This document shows positions 1 to 10,580 of a stretch of DNA of 64,000 nt, one piece after another; positions within the stretch are counted from its first letter, which is position 1; each line of letters begins with the position of its first letter. The translations under genes and the position numbers were made by a program. Origin of the DNA: Halocaridina rubra (lineage: Eukaryota; Arthropoda; Malacostraca; Decapoda; Atyidae); assembly GCA_037179515.1 (NCBI GenBank), contig JAXCGZ010011571.1, forward strand, positions 1 through 64,000, read 5' to 3'. The notes under the pieces were generated by a model that ran no database searches, was not told the DNA's origin, and saw only the letters and a program-made list of their open reading frames with translations.

Positions 1-840
1 CCCTGCACTGTTAAAAAAACACCCTTTACATTATAAATAACAGCAAGCAATGTAAATTTTTATGAAAGTGATAGATAAAATTACGGTGAATGAGGTGATG
101 ATGACGTGACATACATACTCATTTACAATTATTTTAAATAACAGCAAGCAACGTAAATTTTTATGAAAGTGATAGATAAAATTACGGTGAATGAGGTGAT
201 GATGACGTGACATACATACTCATTTACAATTATTTTAAATAACAGCAAGCAACGTAAATTTTTATGAAAGTGATAGATAAAATTACGGTGAATGAGGTGA
301 TGATGACGTGACATACATACTCATTTACAATTATTTTTTCGTTTACGTACTGTATAAACCCTCCCTGCACTGTTAAAAAAACACCCTTTACATTATAAAT
401 AACAGCAAGCAACGTAAATTTTTATGAAAGTGATAGGAAAACTTACCGTGAATGTGATGATGATGACGTGACATACATACCCATTTACAATTATTTTTTC
501 GTTTACGTACTGTATAAACCCTCCCTGCACTGTTAAAAAAACACCCTTTACATTATAAATAACAGCAAGCAATGTAAATTTTTATGAAAGTGATAGATAA
601 AATTACGGTGAATGAGGTGATGATGACGTGACATACATACTCATTTACAATTATTTTAAATAACAGCAAGCAACGTAAATTTTTATGAAAGTGATAGATA
701 AAATTACGACGAATGAGGTGATGATGACGTGACACATACTCATTTACAATTATTTTTTCGTTTACAAACTGTATAAACCCTCCCTGCACTGTTAAAAAAA
801 CACCCTTTACATTATAAATAACAGCAAGCAACGTAAATTT
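1..840. repeat. Tandem array with two unit lengths (101 bp and about 160 bp)
   Basis: The anchor word cagcaagcaa recurs at 41, 142, 243, 403, 563, 664 and 822, giving steps of 101, 101, 160, 160, 101 and 158. The long unit is the short unit plus a block of about 59 bp (tttcgtttacgtactgtata through the aaacaccctttacattat part). The common core contains gatgatgacgtgacataca, which resembles a CRE-like TGACGT word. The open frames on the minus strand across this array only reflect the repeat and are not taken as genes. The array runs off the left edge, so its full length is unknown. Confidence 0.95.
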
Positions 841-1841
841 ACATTTCCAATAAAAAAATGAAAATACTGACATTTTTTTTTTCAATATTTTAATATTTTT
901 GCATATACCCATAAAATAAAATAATAATTTATCAAAAAAAAAACTCCTACACAGCTTCTGTTTCTTTTGCAGAGTAATTGTGTACTTGTTTTTGAGAGAG
1001 AAGAATTTCCATGTGTATTCCACGTGTGTTGCAGTTTAGGTGATTCAGTTTAGGTTTTGTGTTGTTTTGTATGACTTATTCATCATAAGACTTGACTAGG
1101 TCTTTCTCCTGTGTTTTGGGGGGAAATAATTCCTCATCCATATTCTGGGCATTTCATAAGAGTTAATGAAAAGGGATGGGAAAACAAGGGCTGCCAATCC
1201 CAACTTCCCTGAATTTTATTCCATTTCATTGAACAATAAAGGTGAGGATGTACAAAGTATGATGAAGCTGGCTTCAGCAGGATATGACGTTAAAGAGAAA
1301 GGAAGTTATATGTACAAGGAATACAAATAAGGCTACAATAAGAGAAAGAGAGAAAGCTTTGGTTTTAGTAATTTTTTTTTGAGACACTGACTTTATTTAG
1401 AAAATTGAAGCATCATTTTTTAATAGAACATATTTAGGGGGGATGAAGATAGAAACTTCTAATAGACTTTCCATTTGTTACTATCATTGTACTGAATATT
1501 AACACTATTATAAGATGGATTTGGTACTCAAGCCCTCTTTAGTATCGTGCTTACTGTCTCATTCTTTATTTTATAAAACCTATTAAAATTTTCATCTTCA
1601 AATAATTAGTATATAAACAAATATGATTTTTAAAGATTTTATTTACTGGATGCCTTTGGAATGCATTATATATAAAAAGACATAGTGCCCATTATCATTA
1701 TTATTAATGCTATAGAATATGTTTTATGATATAGATGTATATAATATATCGACATATATATGCTTTACAATACTCTGTATGGCTTGCTACAGGAGTTTAG
1801 TGTATTTCTCAGTGTGGTACCTAACTTACCTTATATTTCAG
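841..1841. other. Non-coding stretch without recognised gene
   Basis: AT-rich sequence with short homopolymers and no reading frame, RNA gene or repeat family that I recognise. It lies between the left tandem array and the exon-like segment at 1842. Confidence 0.6.
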
Positions 1842-1947
1842 GAAGTGACTTAGGAAAACAGACGTCCTTTGTGCTTGTCTAATACTGCAGTGACGACTAT
1901 GCATTAATCCTGCATCTTATGATCTCAAGATACATAACTAATTGGAG
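1842..1947 (+). other. Candidate internal non-coding (5' UTR-like) exon
   Basis: The segment is preceded by a pyrimidine-rich acceptor (ccttatatttcag) and followed by a strong donor (ggag/gtaagt), giving a 106-nt exon. All three frames contain a stop, so it would be non-coding or a 5' UTR exon. An ATG near 1918 could open a short frame into a downstream exon. Joining it to the candidate exon at 4081 does not keep the more protein-like frame of that exon. The splice signals are read directly; that it is transcribed is inference. Confidence 0.35.
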
Positions 1948-2527
1948 GTAAGTGCAGTACAGGCTTCTGTATTTTTCTCTTTTTAATTTTAGATGGAAAA
2001 TTGTTTGTAGATTGTAAGAAAATATTTATGAGAATTTTACCCCATATATCATATCAACACGTCACCATACTGTGCCTCAAAGCAGTTTGACTAATCTTAA
2101 TGGTAGTCTTTAAAGTATTTTGTTATAGTGTAAGGCAATAGAAAATTTCCTATATATGAAGACAGTAAATGTTAGTTCCTGAAAAATTAGTTCCTCTCAC
2201 TTTGAGTTTAATTTAGGTTTAGGTGACTGCCGTTCATGTGAACGTCTTTAATCCAGATCCTTAAATATCTATATGATGTTGATGAAAGTATACTTAAGTA
2301 TTTGTTTTTTCATAGTGGTTTCATTGCAAGTGGAAAATAATTAAGCCTTGTGCCTCAGTGTAACATACTGCAGTTATTAGATGAATTTTAAATATTAAAT
2401 GTTCTGTTGTGTTGAATTAAAGAAAAAGAATTATGATGCTATTAATTATGTGAATTATGACATTGTTTTGTATTTGTGGTTACTGGTTCTCCCCAGTGTA
2501 ATATCTGTCTTTGTATTGTTATGGTGA

Positions 2528-2695
2528 GAACCACCGTAGTGTAGAGGTAGAATGCTTTACTTGGAAGGTGAAGGACACATGTTTGAGCTAACGCTGGGAC
2601 AATAGTAAGGGCATCCAGCCTTATTCCCCAGATTCAGTCCATCTGTGTCAACCCCCAAATGGGGACAAATAGTGACATATAAAACGAATGCAAAA
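2528..2695 (+). mobile_element. tRNA-derived SINE, family B (copy 1)
   Basis: A tRNA-like head (gtgtagaggtagaatgc as a degenerate A box) is followed by a tail with gggcatccagcctt and ggggacaaatagtgacat. The same tail is seen at 55005-55175 and 56355-56487. No protein is encoded, and it would depend on a LINE for movement. Confidence 0.7.
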
Positions 2696-3008
2696 TAGAT
2701 TTTTATGGTTATTGTGTTACTTTATTAATCAAAACTTGAACCATTTATGCATGGTAGCATTCAAACACTGGGTATGCTTGTAGAAATGTTTAAGACTCAA
2801 ATCAGTGACAGATATTTCTTGGAGTGAGTCGAATATATTTTTAATGATAAAGTTATTCAGAATATGCACATTGATATAAAGAATGGCTTGAAATATTAAT
2901 ATACTGTATATGTTAAATATGTTTATAAGTACAGACCCTCCCCTACTTAAGAATGAGTTAGGTTCCTAAAGTTTGTTCGTAAGTTGTTTAGGTGAAAAAT
3001 CTTCTATT

Positions 3009-3060
3009 CAGTACATACATATGGAATACTGTACAGTACATACATATGCAATACTGTACA
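3009..3060. repeat. Short direct duplication, period 25
   Basis: The word cagtacatacatatg starts at 3009 and again at 3034, with one mismatch between the two 25-bp copies. It is a minor tandem repeat. Confidence 0.8.
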
Positions 3061-3261
3061 GTACTTAGGGTACAGACTCTTAGCTATTTCATAAGGCATA
3101 AAGAATTAATTTTGATATGTTCATAAGTTGATATTTTGTATGTATAGTACTGTATATATGTTGGTGAATCACCAGAAAGGTCTGCACTTATTACACAAGG
3201 TTCCAGGACCCTTTATTTCAGATATCCCCATTGGAGAGAGCAATAGAGTGATTTTTCTCCC

Positions 3262-3700
3262 AAAGATTTCTTAGCTCTTTTCTCCAGCAATGTTGTCAAC
3301 AATGAAGTACCTTTTGCCTTGGAATACGAGCTAAAGACACATTTCCAGAAAAGTGTCTTCAGCAAAGATTGTTTTGTACTTTGGGTGTCACTAATGCTTT
3401 ACCAACATAGGAAATATCCAGAGATTTCTTCACTACCATTTAGATTTTATCAAACCTTGGAAAAGCACCAAGGCATAGCAAGTACAGAACAATCTTTGCT
3501 GAAGACACTTTTCTGTAAAAAAAACCTGTTTGGACCTCTCTGGAAGTGGAAGCTCCTGGTTTTCGTCTCTTTTCATGAGATTTGTTTCCATCAAGGAATG
3601 TATCATAACCTTACAATGAGGTTGACTTTCGAAAGCTCGTATTCCAATGCAAAAGTTAGTTCATGTTGAAGACAATTTTGGAGAAGAGAGCTATTAATTC
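3262..3700. mobile_element. Foldback (MITE-like) element with nested inverted repeats
   Basis: The outer arms (about 3265-3335 and 3628-3700) are reverse complements across the words ttggaatacgagct and agctcgtattccaa, and continue outwards through matching agctctt/aagagagct stretches. A second inner pair lies at about 3350-3387 (aaaagtgtcttcagcaaaga) and 3480-3515 (its complement). The 116-codon frame at 3319-3669 covers these arms and is a by-product of the foldback rather than a gene. No transposase is visible, so it would be non-autonomous. Confidence 0.75.
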
Positions 3701-4080
3701 TTAGTAGTATTTTATTATTTAAGATATTAAGGTTCTCTCACGTATTAAATGTCTTTTCTGATTCTTTATATTTTTGTGTTTAAAATACTTATTTACATTT
3801 TGTATAGTTTTATTTCAAAAGAGAAGATATGTTATCATGTTCATTAATATTCTCATTAGTAGAAGTTACTCAGCTCGTTTGTTCATTGTAAAATGCTATT
3901 TTCAGTTTGATTCACAATTTATATTGCAATGATCGTGATGTCGTAAGAAGTAACCAATTGTATATAAATGTAATTTTTTTTATTCTCTTTGATTATATTG
4001 TATAATTCAGTCATCCTTAGTGCTAATATACTATCATTACAGTATTAGTATTTCTTCTAATATTCATTTCCTCAAAACAG

Positions 4081-4226
4081 TTTTATATTGGATTACTTTT
4101 ATTTCTATGTACTGCGTATGTGGCACCATCATACAGGAAGCAGATGGAAGACTGGGAGTTATCACCCAGTGATCAAGAGACTGTATTCCGATCTCACTTT
4201 GAAAAGTTTTGCAAAACTGTGTAGAG
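4081..4226 (+). CDS. Possible last exon of a single-pass membrane protein (partial)
   Basis: After an acceptor-like ctcaaaacag, one frame reads a hydrophobic stretch (FYIGLLLLFLCTAYV) and then a charged tail (SYRKQMEDWELSPSDQETVF, ending FEKFCKTV) and a stop. A membrane segment plus cytosolic tail is a sensible protein end. No matching upstream exon was found, and the splice-like exon at 1842-1947 is in the wrong phase for this frame. I do not recognise the family. A longer alternative frame over the same DNA (about 4088-4381) has poor protein-like composition and is treated as a shadow. Confidence 0.3.
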
Positions 4227-4690
4227 TATTTATTTATACTTTTATTTTTAGTGTGATGTTTAAGATGTGTCAGTTTCAATTATCATCTTCGTTTATATTT
4301 TATATTCTAACCGATAAGTCATTGAATTCCTATGGAATTGTAAATCATGATTATATGTGCTTTCATAAAAGCACAAGATAAGCAATAGGTTATGCATAAT
4401 TCATATTCAAATCTAGTATTATTATTTGATTTTGATGAAATTCAGATAGGCACAACATAAATATACACTCCAAGAATAGTGATCTAAGTTTTGTGTTTTC
4501 TTAATTCATAGTAGTTTATGTATGTATCTAATTTATTTTCATTTGCAATTGATATTTACAATATGAAATGGAGTGTTCAGTAATTTACATACAGCTCATG
4601 AAATCATATATTTATTATATGCTTTAGCACATTACAGCTGTTGAATAATTATTATTGCTTTTTCAGAAGAAATTTAGGCTCAGATTATGC

Positions 4691-4693
<3 letters not shown>

Positions 4694-4727
<34 letters not shown>
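4694..4727. repeat. (CT)n microsatellite
   Basis: Uninterrupted CT dinucleotide run. Confidence 0.97.
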
Positions 4728-4728
<1 letters not shown>

Positions 4729-4879
4729 TTCTTTTTTTTTTACTAAATTCTTTTAAGGTTCTTAAAGTGGAAACTTTATTGTCTAATTTGTATTTTATAA
4801 ACTAATTTCATATCTTATTTTACTTATTGCAGTTTCCTGTTAATGTTATATACAACTATGACAGAGTAATTACTGTACA

Positions 4880-6180
<1,301 letters not shown>

Positions 6181-6186
6181 TCAGAT

Positions 6187-6276
6187 CTTTTAGATATTAG
6201 AGCTTTACATAAATACTCTTTTCCTCAGTTTGTGAGGGAACAGAGTATATATGTAAAGTTTCATTATCTAAAAAAC
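6187..6276. repeat. Hairpin repeat, copy 1
   Basis: The left arm (ttttagatattagagcttta onwards) is complementary to the right arm (gtaaagtttcattatctaaa), with a small loop around cctcagtttgtgaggg. It shares the core words agagctttacata and agagtatatatgtaa with the hairpin at 6311-6505, so both belong to one family. Confidence 0.7.
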
Positions 6277-6310
6277 AAAAATATATATGTTTAGAGACTA
6301 TAGTTCCTGG

Positions 6311-6505
6311 CACCCCAGATAAATAGATAGTCTCTACACCCTTTATAACTCTTGTCTTTTACATAATGGAGAGCCTTACATACATACTCTAATCCCTCTC
6401 AGAGAGAGTGGGAGTAATAGAGTATATATGTGTAAGGCTCCAACATGTAAAAGACAGGAGATATGAAGGGTGTAGAGACTACATATTTATTTGGGGAAGA
6501 CTTGC
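6311..6505. repeat. Hairpin repeat, copy 2 (long arms)
   Basis: The arms run from ccccagataaatagatagtc to tctaatccc on the left and back through gggagtaatagagtatatat to gactacatatttatttgggg on the right, about 90 bp each. They are separated by a few bases of tctcagagaga. A transcript from either strand would form a long near-perfect duplex. The 68-codon frame here is a by-product. Confidence 0.75.
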
Positions 6506-6652
6506 ATTTGAACCGGACACTCAGTTCGTTAAAAATAAAAAAATATTTTACATTCATGTTTTATTTATCATCTGTATTACAAAATTATTTTTGTTCTGTG
6601 GTCATGCCTCCTGAGTAGGCATGAGATGGGGGAAGAGCAAGGGAGTGACTGC

Positions 6653-6687
6653 TGCTGTATCCTCTCCCTCTGGGGAGAGGATACAGA
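6653..6687. repeat. Perfect 14-bp stem-loop
   Basis: ctgtatcctctccc pairs with gggagaggatacag across a loop of a few bases. It lies just right of the two larger hairpins, and its function is unknown. Confidence 0.7.
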
Positions 6688-6798
6688 GTAAGGTGAGTGC
6701 GCATGGTCCTTTCTTTCACCCAAAAATTATTATTGAGTAAAGTACGAATTACAGAAATATCACTCAAATCTTTAGAGCCAAGTATACAATGGCATAAA

Positions 6799-7145
6799 TC
6801 AGTTATAAAGCATATATAAGCAACATAAGTGATAACTGACTATGTAAGCTAGACAAGATTTTAAGAGGGATAACTTAAACTGATATACATAAAAGTTTTT
6901 AATAACAGTATGATTTTTATTTAGAAGTCTTAGATATGCAAATAACAGAGAAGGATCTTCATGGAGAAACGTTCTTGTAAATTGTATGGATGACGTAAAA
7001 ACTGGTCTTAGGGGCTGGTGGTAAAACACTTCCATTCCCTCTAAGTGATGTAATACACGATTATGTTTTACTAACGCACTCGATACCAAGTCCCATGTCA
7101 TTAGTTGTATTTTGTAAGATATATCTTCAGGGGATTCCAATTCTG
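6799..7145 (-). CDS. Hypothetical exon, unrecognised protein
   Basis: A 113-codon frame is open on the minus strand. Its 5' side is preceded by an acceptor-like attgccacttaacag, so it may be a 3'-terminal exon starting near 7145 (LESPEDISYKIQLMTWDLV). The first two thirds have balanced, protein-like composition (for example EGMEVFYHQPLRPVF). The last 30 residues are hydrophobic and less convincing. No family is recognised. It could equally be a chance frame or an old transposon piece. Confidence 0.25.
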
Positions 7146-8021
7146 TTAAGTGGCAATATTTTCAGCAACTAAAGAAATTTCTAACAATATCCACATGTAA
7201 TAAGAGGAGCAGAATACTTCACACGATAGATAATTATTTTCCTTTGTTGTACTAATTCTGAAGTACTGTTTATACAAACTAGGTTTAGCACAGCGTACCA
7301 CAGCATGTCATATATTTCATTTTACTTGCAAAAAAGGGGAGTGCAAACATAAATATGTGATTTCAGTCTTCTAAACCTCATAGTATCTACTGCGTATGAA
7401 CATGATATTCATGAAATATCTACAAATAATGAATTGTTGCCAAAGAGGAGAGAAAAGAGCTATAAAGACTGAATTAGAGGGAAAATGGAGTAATAGAACA
7501 AGATATCTTTACTAAGAGATAGAAAATGCTATATATCAAACAATCATGATTTCTTTAGTAATAATATGGTCTCTATAAAAATAAGTCAATCCACTCAGTC
7601 AGTGATGTCCTCTCCTAATATGGGGGTAGTCATTGGAGGGCATCATGCCACTTCTCTCAAGAGGACGAATTTGACTCATTATCGTGGCTTTTTATTTTTT
7701 TTTATTTATTTACATACATTACAATATATCTGATATGATACAAAAAGAAGTTGAATACAGTATAGCAAATCAAAGTTGAACAAGCATTATTATGCATGGT
7801 CTATATCAATTACCATTCAGGAAGTATAAATACTTGCAAGAGTAACTCTACTAAAGTGTCTCATTCAGGAGCAGCAAATATATGTCCAGCCTATGCAAAG
7901 GCGGACTAAAAACTCTCCAGATAAATATAGACAAATTTTGAAAACTAGTAATCGTTGTTTTATTCACACTTAACCTTCATTGACCAAAGTCAGTTTCAGT
8001 CAATTAATTTACAAATGGCTC

Positions 8022-8077
8022 AACAATCCCCCAAAGGGCAGTACAGGCGAACAATCCCCCAAAGGGCAGTACAGGCA
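8022..8077. repeat. Direct duplication, period 28
   Basis: aacaatcccccaaagggcag starts at 8022 and again at 8050, followed by tacaggc in both copies. Confidence 0.85.
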
Positions 8078-8889
8078 AGCAATCTTCATGTTTTTCCTCT
8101 CTTCTCACTACGAGGCTTTACAATATGCTAGGAAAATTGAAAACCCGCGGGTTGTACCTCGTTGGTAGAACAATCCTGACAGCTCAGATCTACATCCCCA
8201 AACCTTTAAGCTGCCAAGTCAGACTAACGTTACCTTCACACCTACAAACGCTGTTTGACTATGGAGTATATAAACAGCCTGTTTTTAAGTTAACTTTTAA
8301 CTTTCTTTATCATGAGATTAAGAGCTGCAAATATAATACCTTAAATCTTTATTACTGAAATAAAAAATATGCAATTTTCCCTCCCCTTAATAACATATGC
8401 AGTAACCCAAAAATATTAATTTACCTTGTATAATCAGTTATATATGCCTTGAAACATGGATGCAAATTATATATAGAGATTTGAATGAATAAATACAGCA
8501 ACTTCTTGATACAATGGGCCAGTTTTTAAAAGCACAGCAAGATCCCACGCGACTTCAACAAACACTACACAACAGTTGAGTGACGAAATCCTACATAAGT
8601 GCAGACTAAACCAATCAATAAAAATGCAACAATACAATAAAATATACTTGAGTAGAAGAATCTTTTCTGAGAAAGAAAAGATACTTACCCTCGAGATGTT
8701 ATTTTAAAGTTTTCACTTCCAACATATCCTTATCAAATCTCTTAGGCAATTAAAACATCAAAATGATTATAAAGGATATTTTTGAGGATAAAGTTCTTAT
8801 CACACATAGCAAATAAATATTTTTCCTACCTGCGTAACCTAGGCAAGAGTTCCTTAACTGTCTTTGCTAAAAGAATACAAGTTTCGTCA

Positions 8890-10076
8890 TGCAAATTTGA
8901 TAATTATAAGACCACTGAAAAAGCAATAATGAACTTTTCAAGTGATGTTTATCAAAATTGGGAAAATAAAAACTTTGTTGCAGGGGTTTTCCTAGACTTG
9001 TCCAAAGCATTTGACTCATTAGACCATGATATACTAATAGAAAAACTAACTTGTGTGGGTATTAGGGGAACACCATTACAGTTATTTAAGAGCTACTTGA
9101 AAAATAGAAAACAAGCCGTATATTGTAATGGGAAAGCATCTGTTGCAAACTATTGAGAGGGGAGTACCACAGTGATCAATACTGGGCCCATTGTTATTTT
9201 TAGTTTATATAAATGATATTTCCAATGCCAGTAATAAATTCAAATATATTCTTTATGCAGATGACACCAACCTTCTCTTGCATGATAATAACCTTGACCA
9301 CCTGCGTTCTGTTTTAAATAGTCAACTAGAAAAAATTAACAACTGGGTCTCTGTTAATAAATTAATGCTAAATGTTTCCAAAACTGACTATATCTTATTT
9401 CAAAATAGATCTGTAGTACACAATATTGGTCAAGTTAATATGAATGGGTATGAAGTTAAAAGAGTTGCTTGTAAGAAATTTTTGGGAGTAATTATTGATG
9501 AAAATTTAAGTTGGAAATATCATATTCAATCTGTCTGCTCAAAACTGTCCAAGACGTGGAATTTTGTATAAAATTCGCCATAACCTGACAAATGAGGCCT
9601 TAAAAAACATATACTATTCCCTGTGTTATCCTCATATTATATACTGTTTGTCCATCTGGGGTTGTACTTGGCCGTCAATTGTAAGGGATGTATTTGTAAC
9701 TCAGAAAAGACTGATCAGAACTATTACATATAGTGGAAAATATGACTCAACTTCCTCTTTATTCAAGGAGCTAAACTAGCTTAAATTTAATTACTTGATA
9801 CAATATTTCTGTCTTATTATTATACATAGTGATGTTAATGATAACAGAAAATTATTTAGATTTATTCAACACAACCATGGAACCAGAGGTAACAATATAA
9901 ATTTGATATGTCCACAGCCGAGAATAACCTTGTACAAATCTTCTATTCACTGTTTTGGCCCAAAATGTTGGAATGCATTACCAGAAGATTTAAAAACAAT
10001 AACTGGCACAACTTTATTTAAAAAGAAACTCAAACAGCATTTATTTAGTATGCAAAATCAAGCAGCTTTTGATTAA
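8890..10076 (+). pseudogene. Reverse transcriptase of LINE family 1, broken
   Basis: The RT would copy element RNA into DNA at a nicked target. Visible motifs are FLDLSKAFDSLDHDIL (first catalytic Asp), [13 protein letters not shown], and ILYADDTNLLL (YADD catalytic pair). A typical C-terminal segment follows (GPKCWNALPEDLKTI). Breaks seen: a frameshift near 9153; a TGA at 9173-9175 replacing the Gly of the GVPQGS motif; a frameshift at about 9555 (the GILYKIRHNL region moves frame); and a TAG at 9777-9779. The N-terminal endonuclease is absent. It is inactive. Confidence 0.85.
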
Positions 10077-10330
10077 TAATTAATACAGTATTAGTGTATC
10101 ATTTTGTCCAGGTTAAGGTCAGGCTACTGTTTTGTTTTATTACACGATAAGTATGAGATTGCTATATTGGAGCTTTTGTTAACTATTGCCGTCATACTTC
10201 AATTTATGTGAAATGTATATTAAACTGCCTGCCAAGGAGCTCTTGCTCAGCAGGCTAGTGCCTCTGAATATAATGTACATATTTATTCCTGTATGTATAC
10301 TGAATATTTGGCAATAAAATCTATGACTAT
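8890..10330 (+). mobile_element. 5'-truncated non-LTR retrotransposon (CR1/Jockey-group, family 1)
   Basis: Only the reverse transcriptase half and 3' end remain. The body ends with a 3' UTR and an AATAAA-containing tail near 10312-10325 (ggcaataaaatctatgac). The left boundary is not sharp; RT similarity begins at about 8890. It lies immediately upstream of another LINE in the same orientation (10437). Confidence 0.85.
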
Positions 10331-10439
10331 GTTCTATAAAGTATTTGTGTAGATGTCAAAGTATGTCGATGAAACTACTTCACTGATACCTATAAGTTAA
10401 CCGTACAGTATATAAGTAGCAGACAGCTTAAATATGATA

Positions 10440-10580
10440 CAAAACTTGTTGCAAGAGGCAAGAAGGTTAAATGATGAAAGAAATGAAGAAGAGAAGAAAA
10501 ATTTTTGTTACAGAATACTTCCAGACAAAGGGGAGATAAAGAAGATAATGACAGAAGATCAGGGGATGGGGCCTCATTAA
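10440..10580 (+). pseudogene. ORF1 remnant of LINE family 2, copy A
   Basis: The last 46 or so codons of ORF1 remain (NLLQEARRLNDERNEEEKKN through TEDQGMGPH, stop 10578-10580). They correspond to the C-terminus of the 359-aa ORF1 protein in copy C. The end overlaps the start region of ORF2 in a different frame, as in the other copies. Confidence 0.8.

Noticed and set aside
1..840. Regular repeats as a possible CRISPR array
   Set aside because: Units are 101-160 bp with no distinct spacers, in a eukaryotic context without cas genes. It is a satellite-type array.
553..1023. 156-codon minus-strand frame
   Set aside because: It is a read-through of the tandem repeat and an A/T-rich flank, with no domain; other units have the same chance frame.
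3319..3669. 116-codon frame as a gene
   Set aside because: It lies wholly in a foldback element with self-complementary arms.
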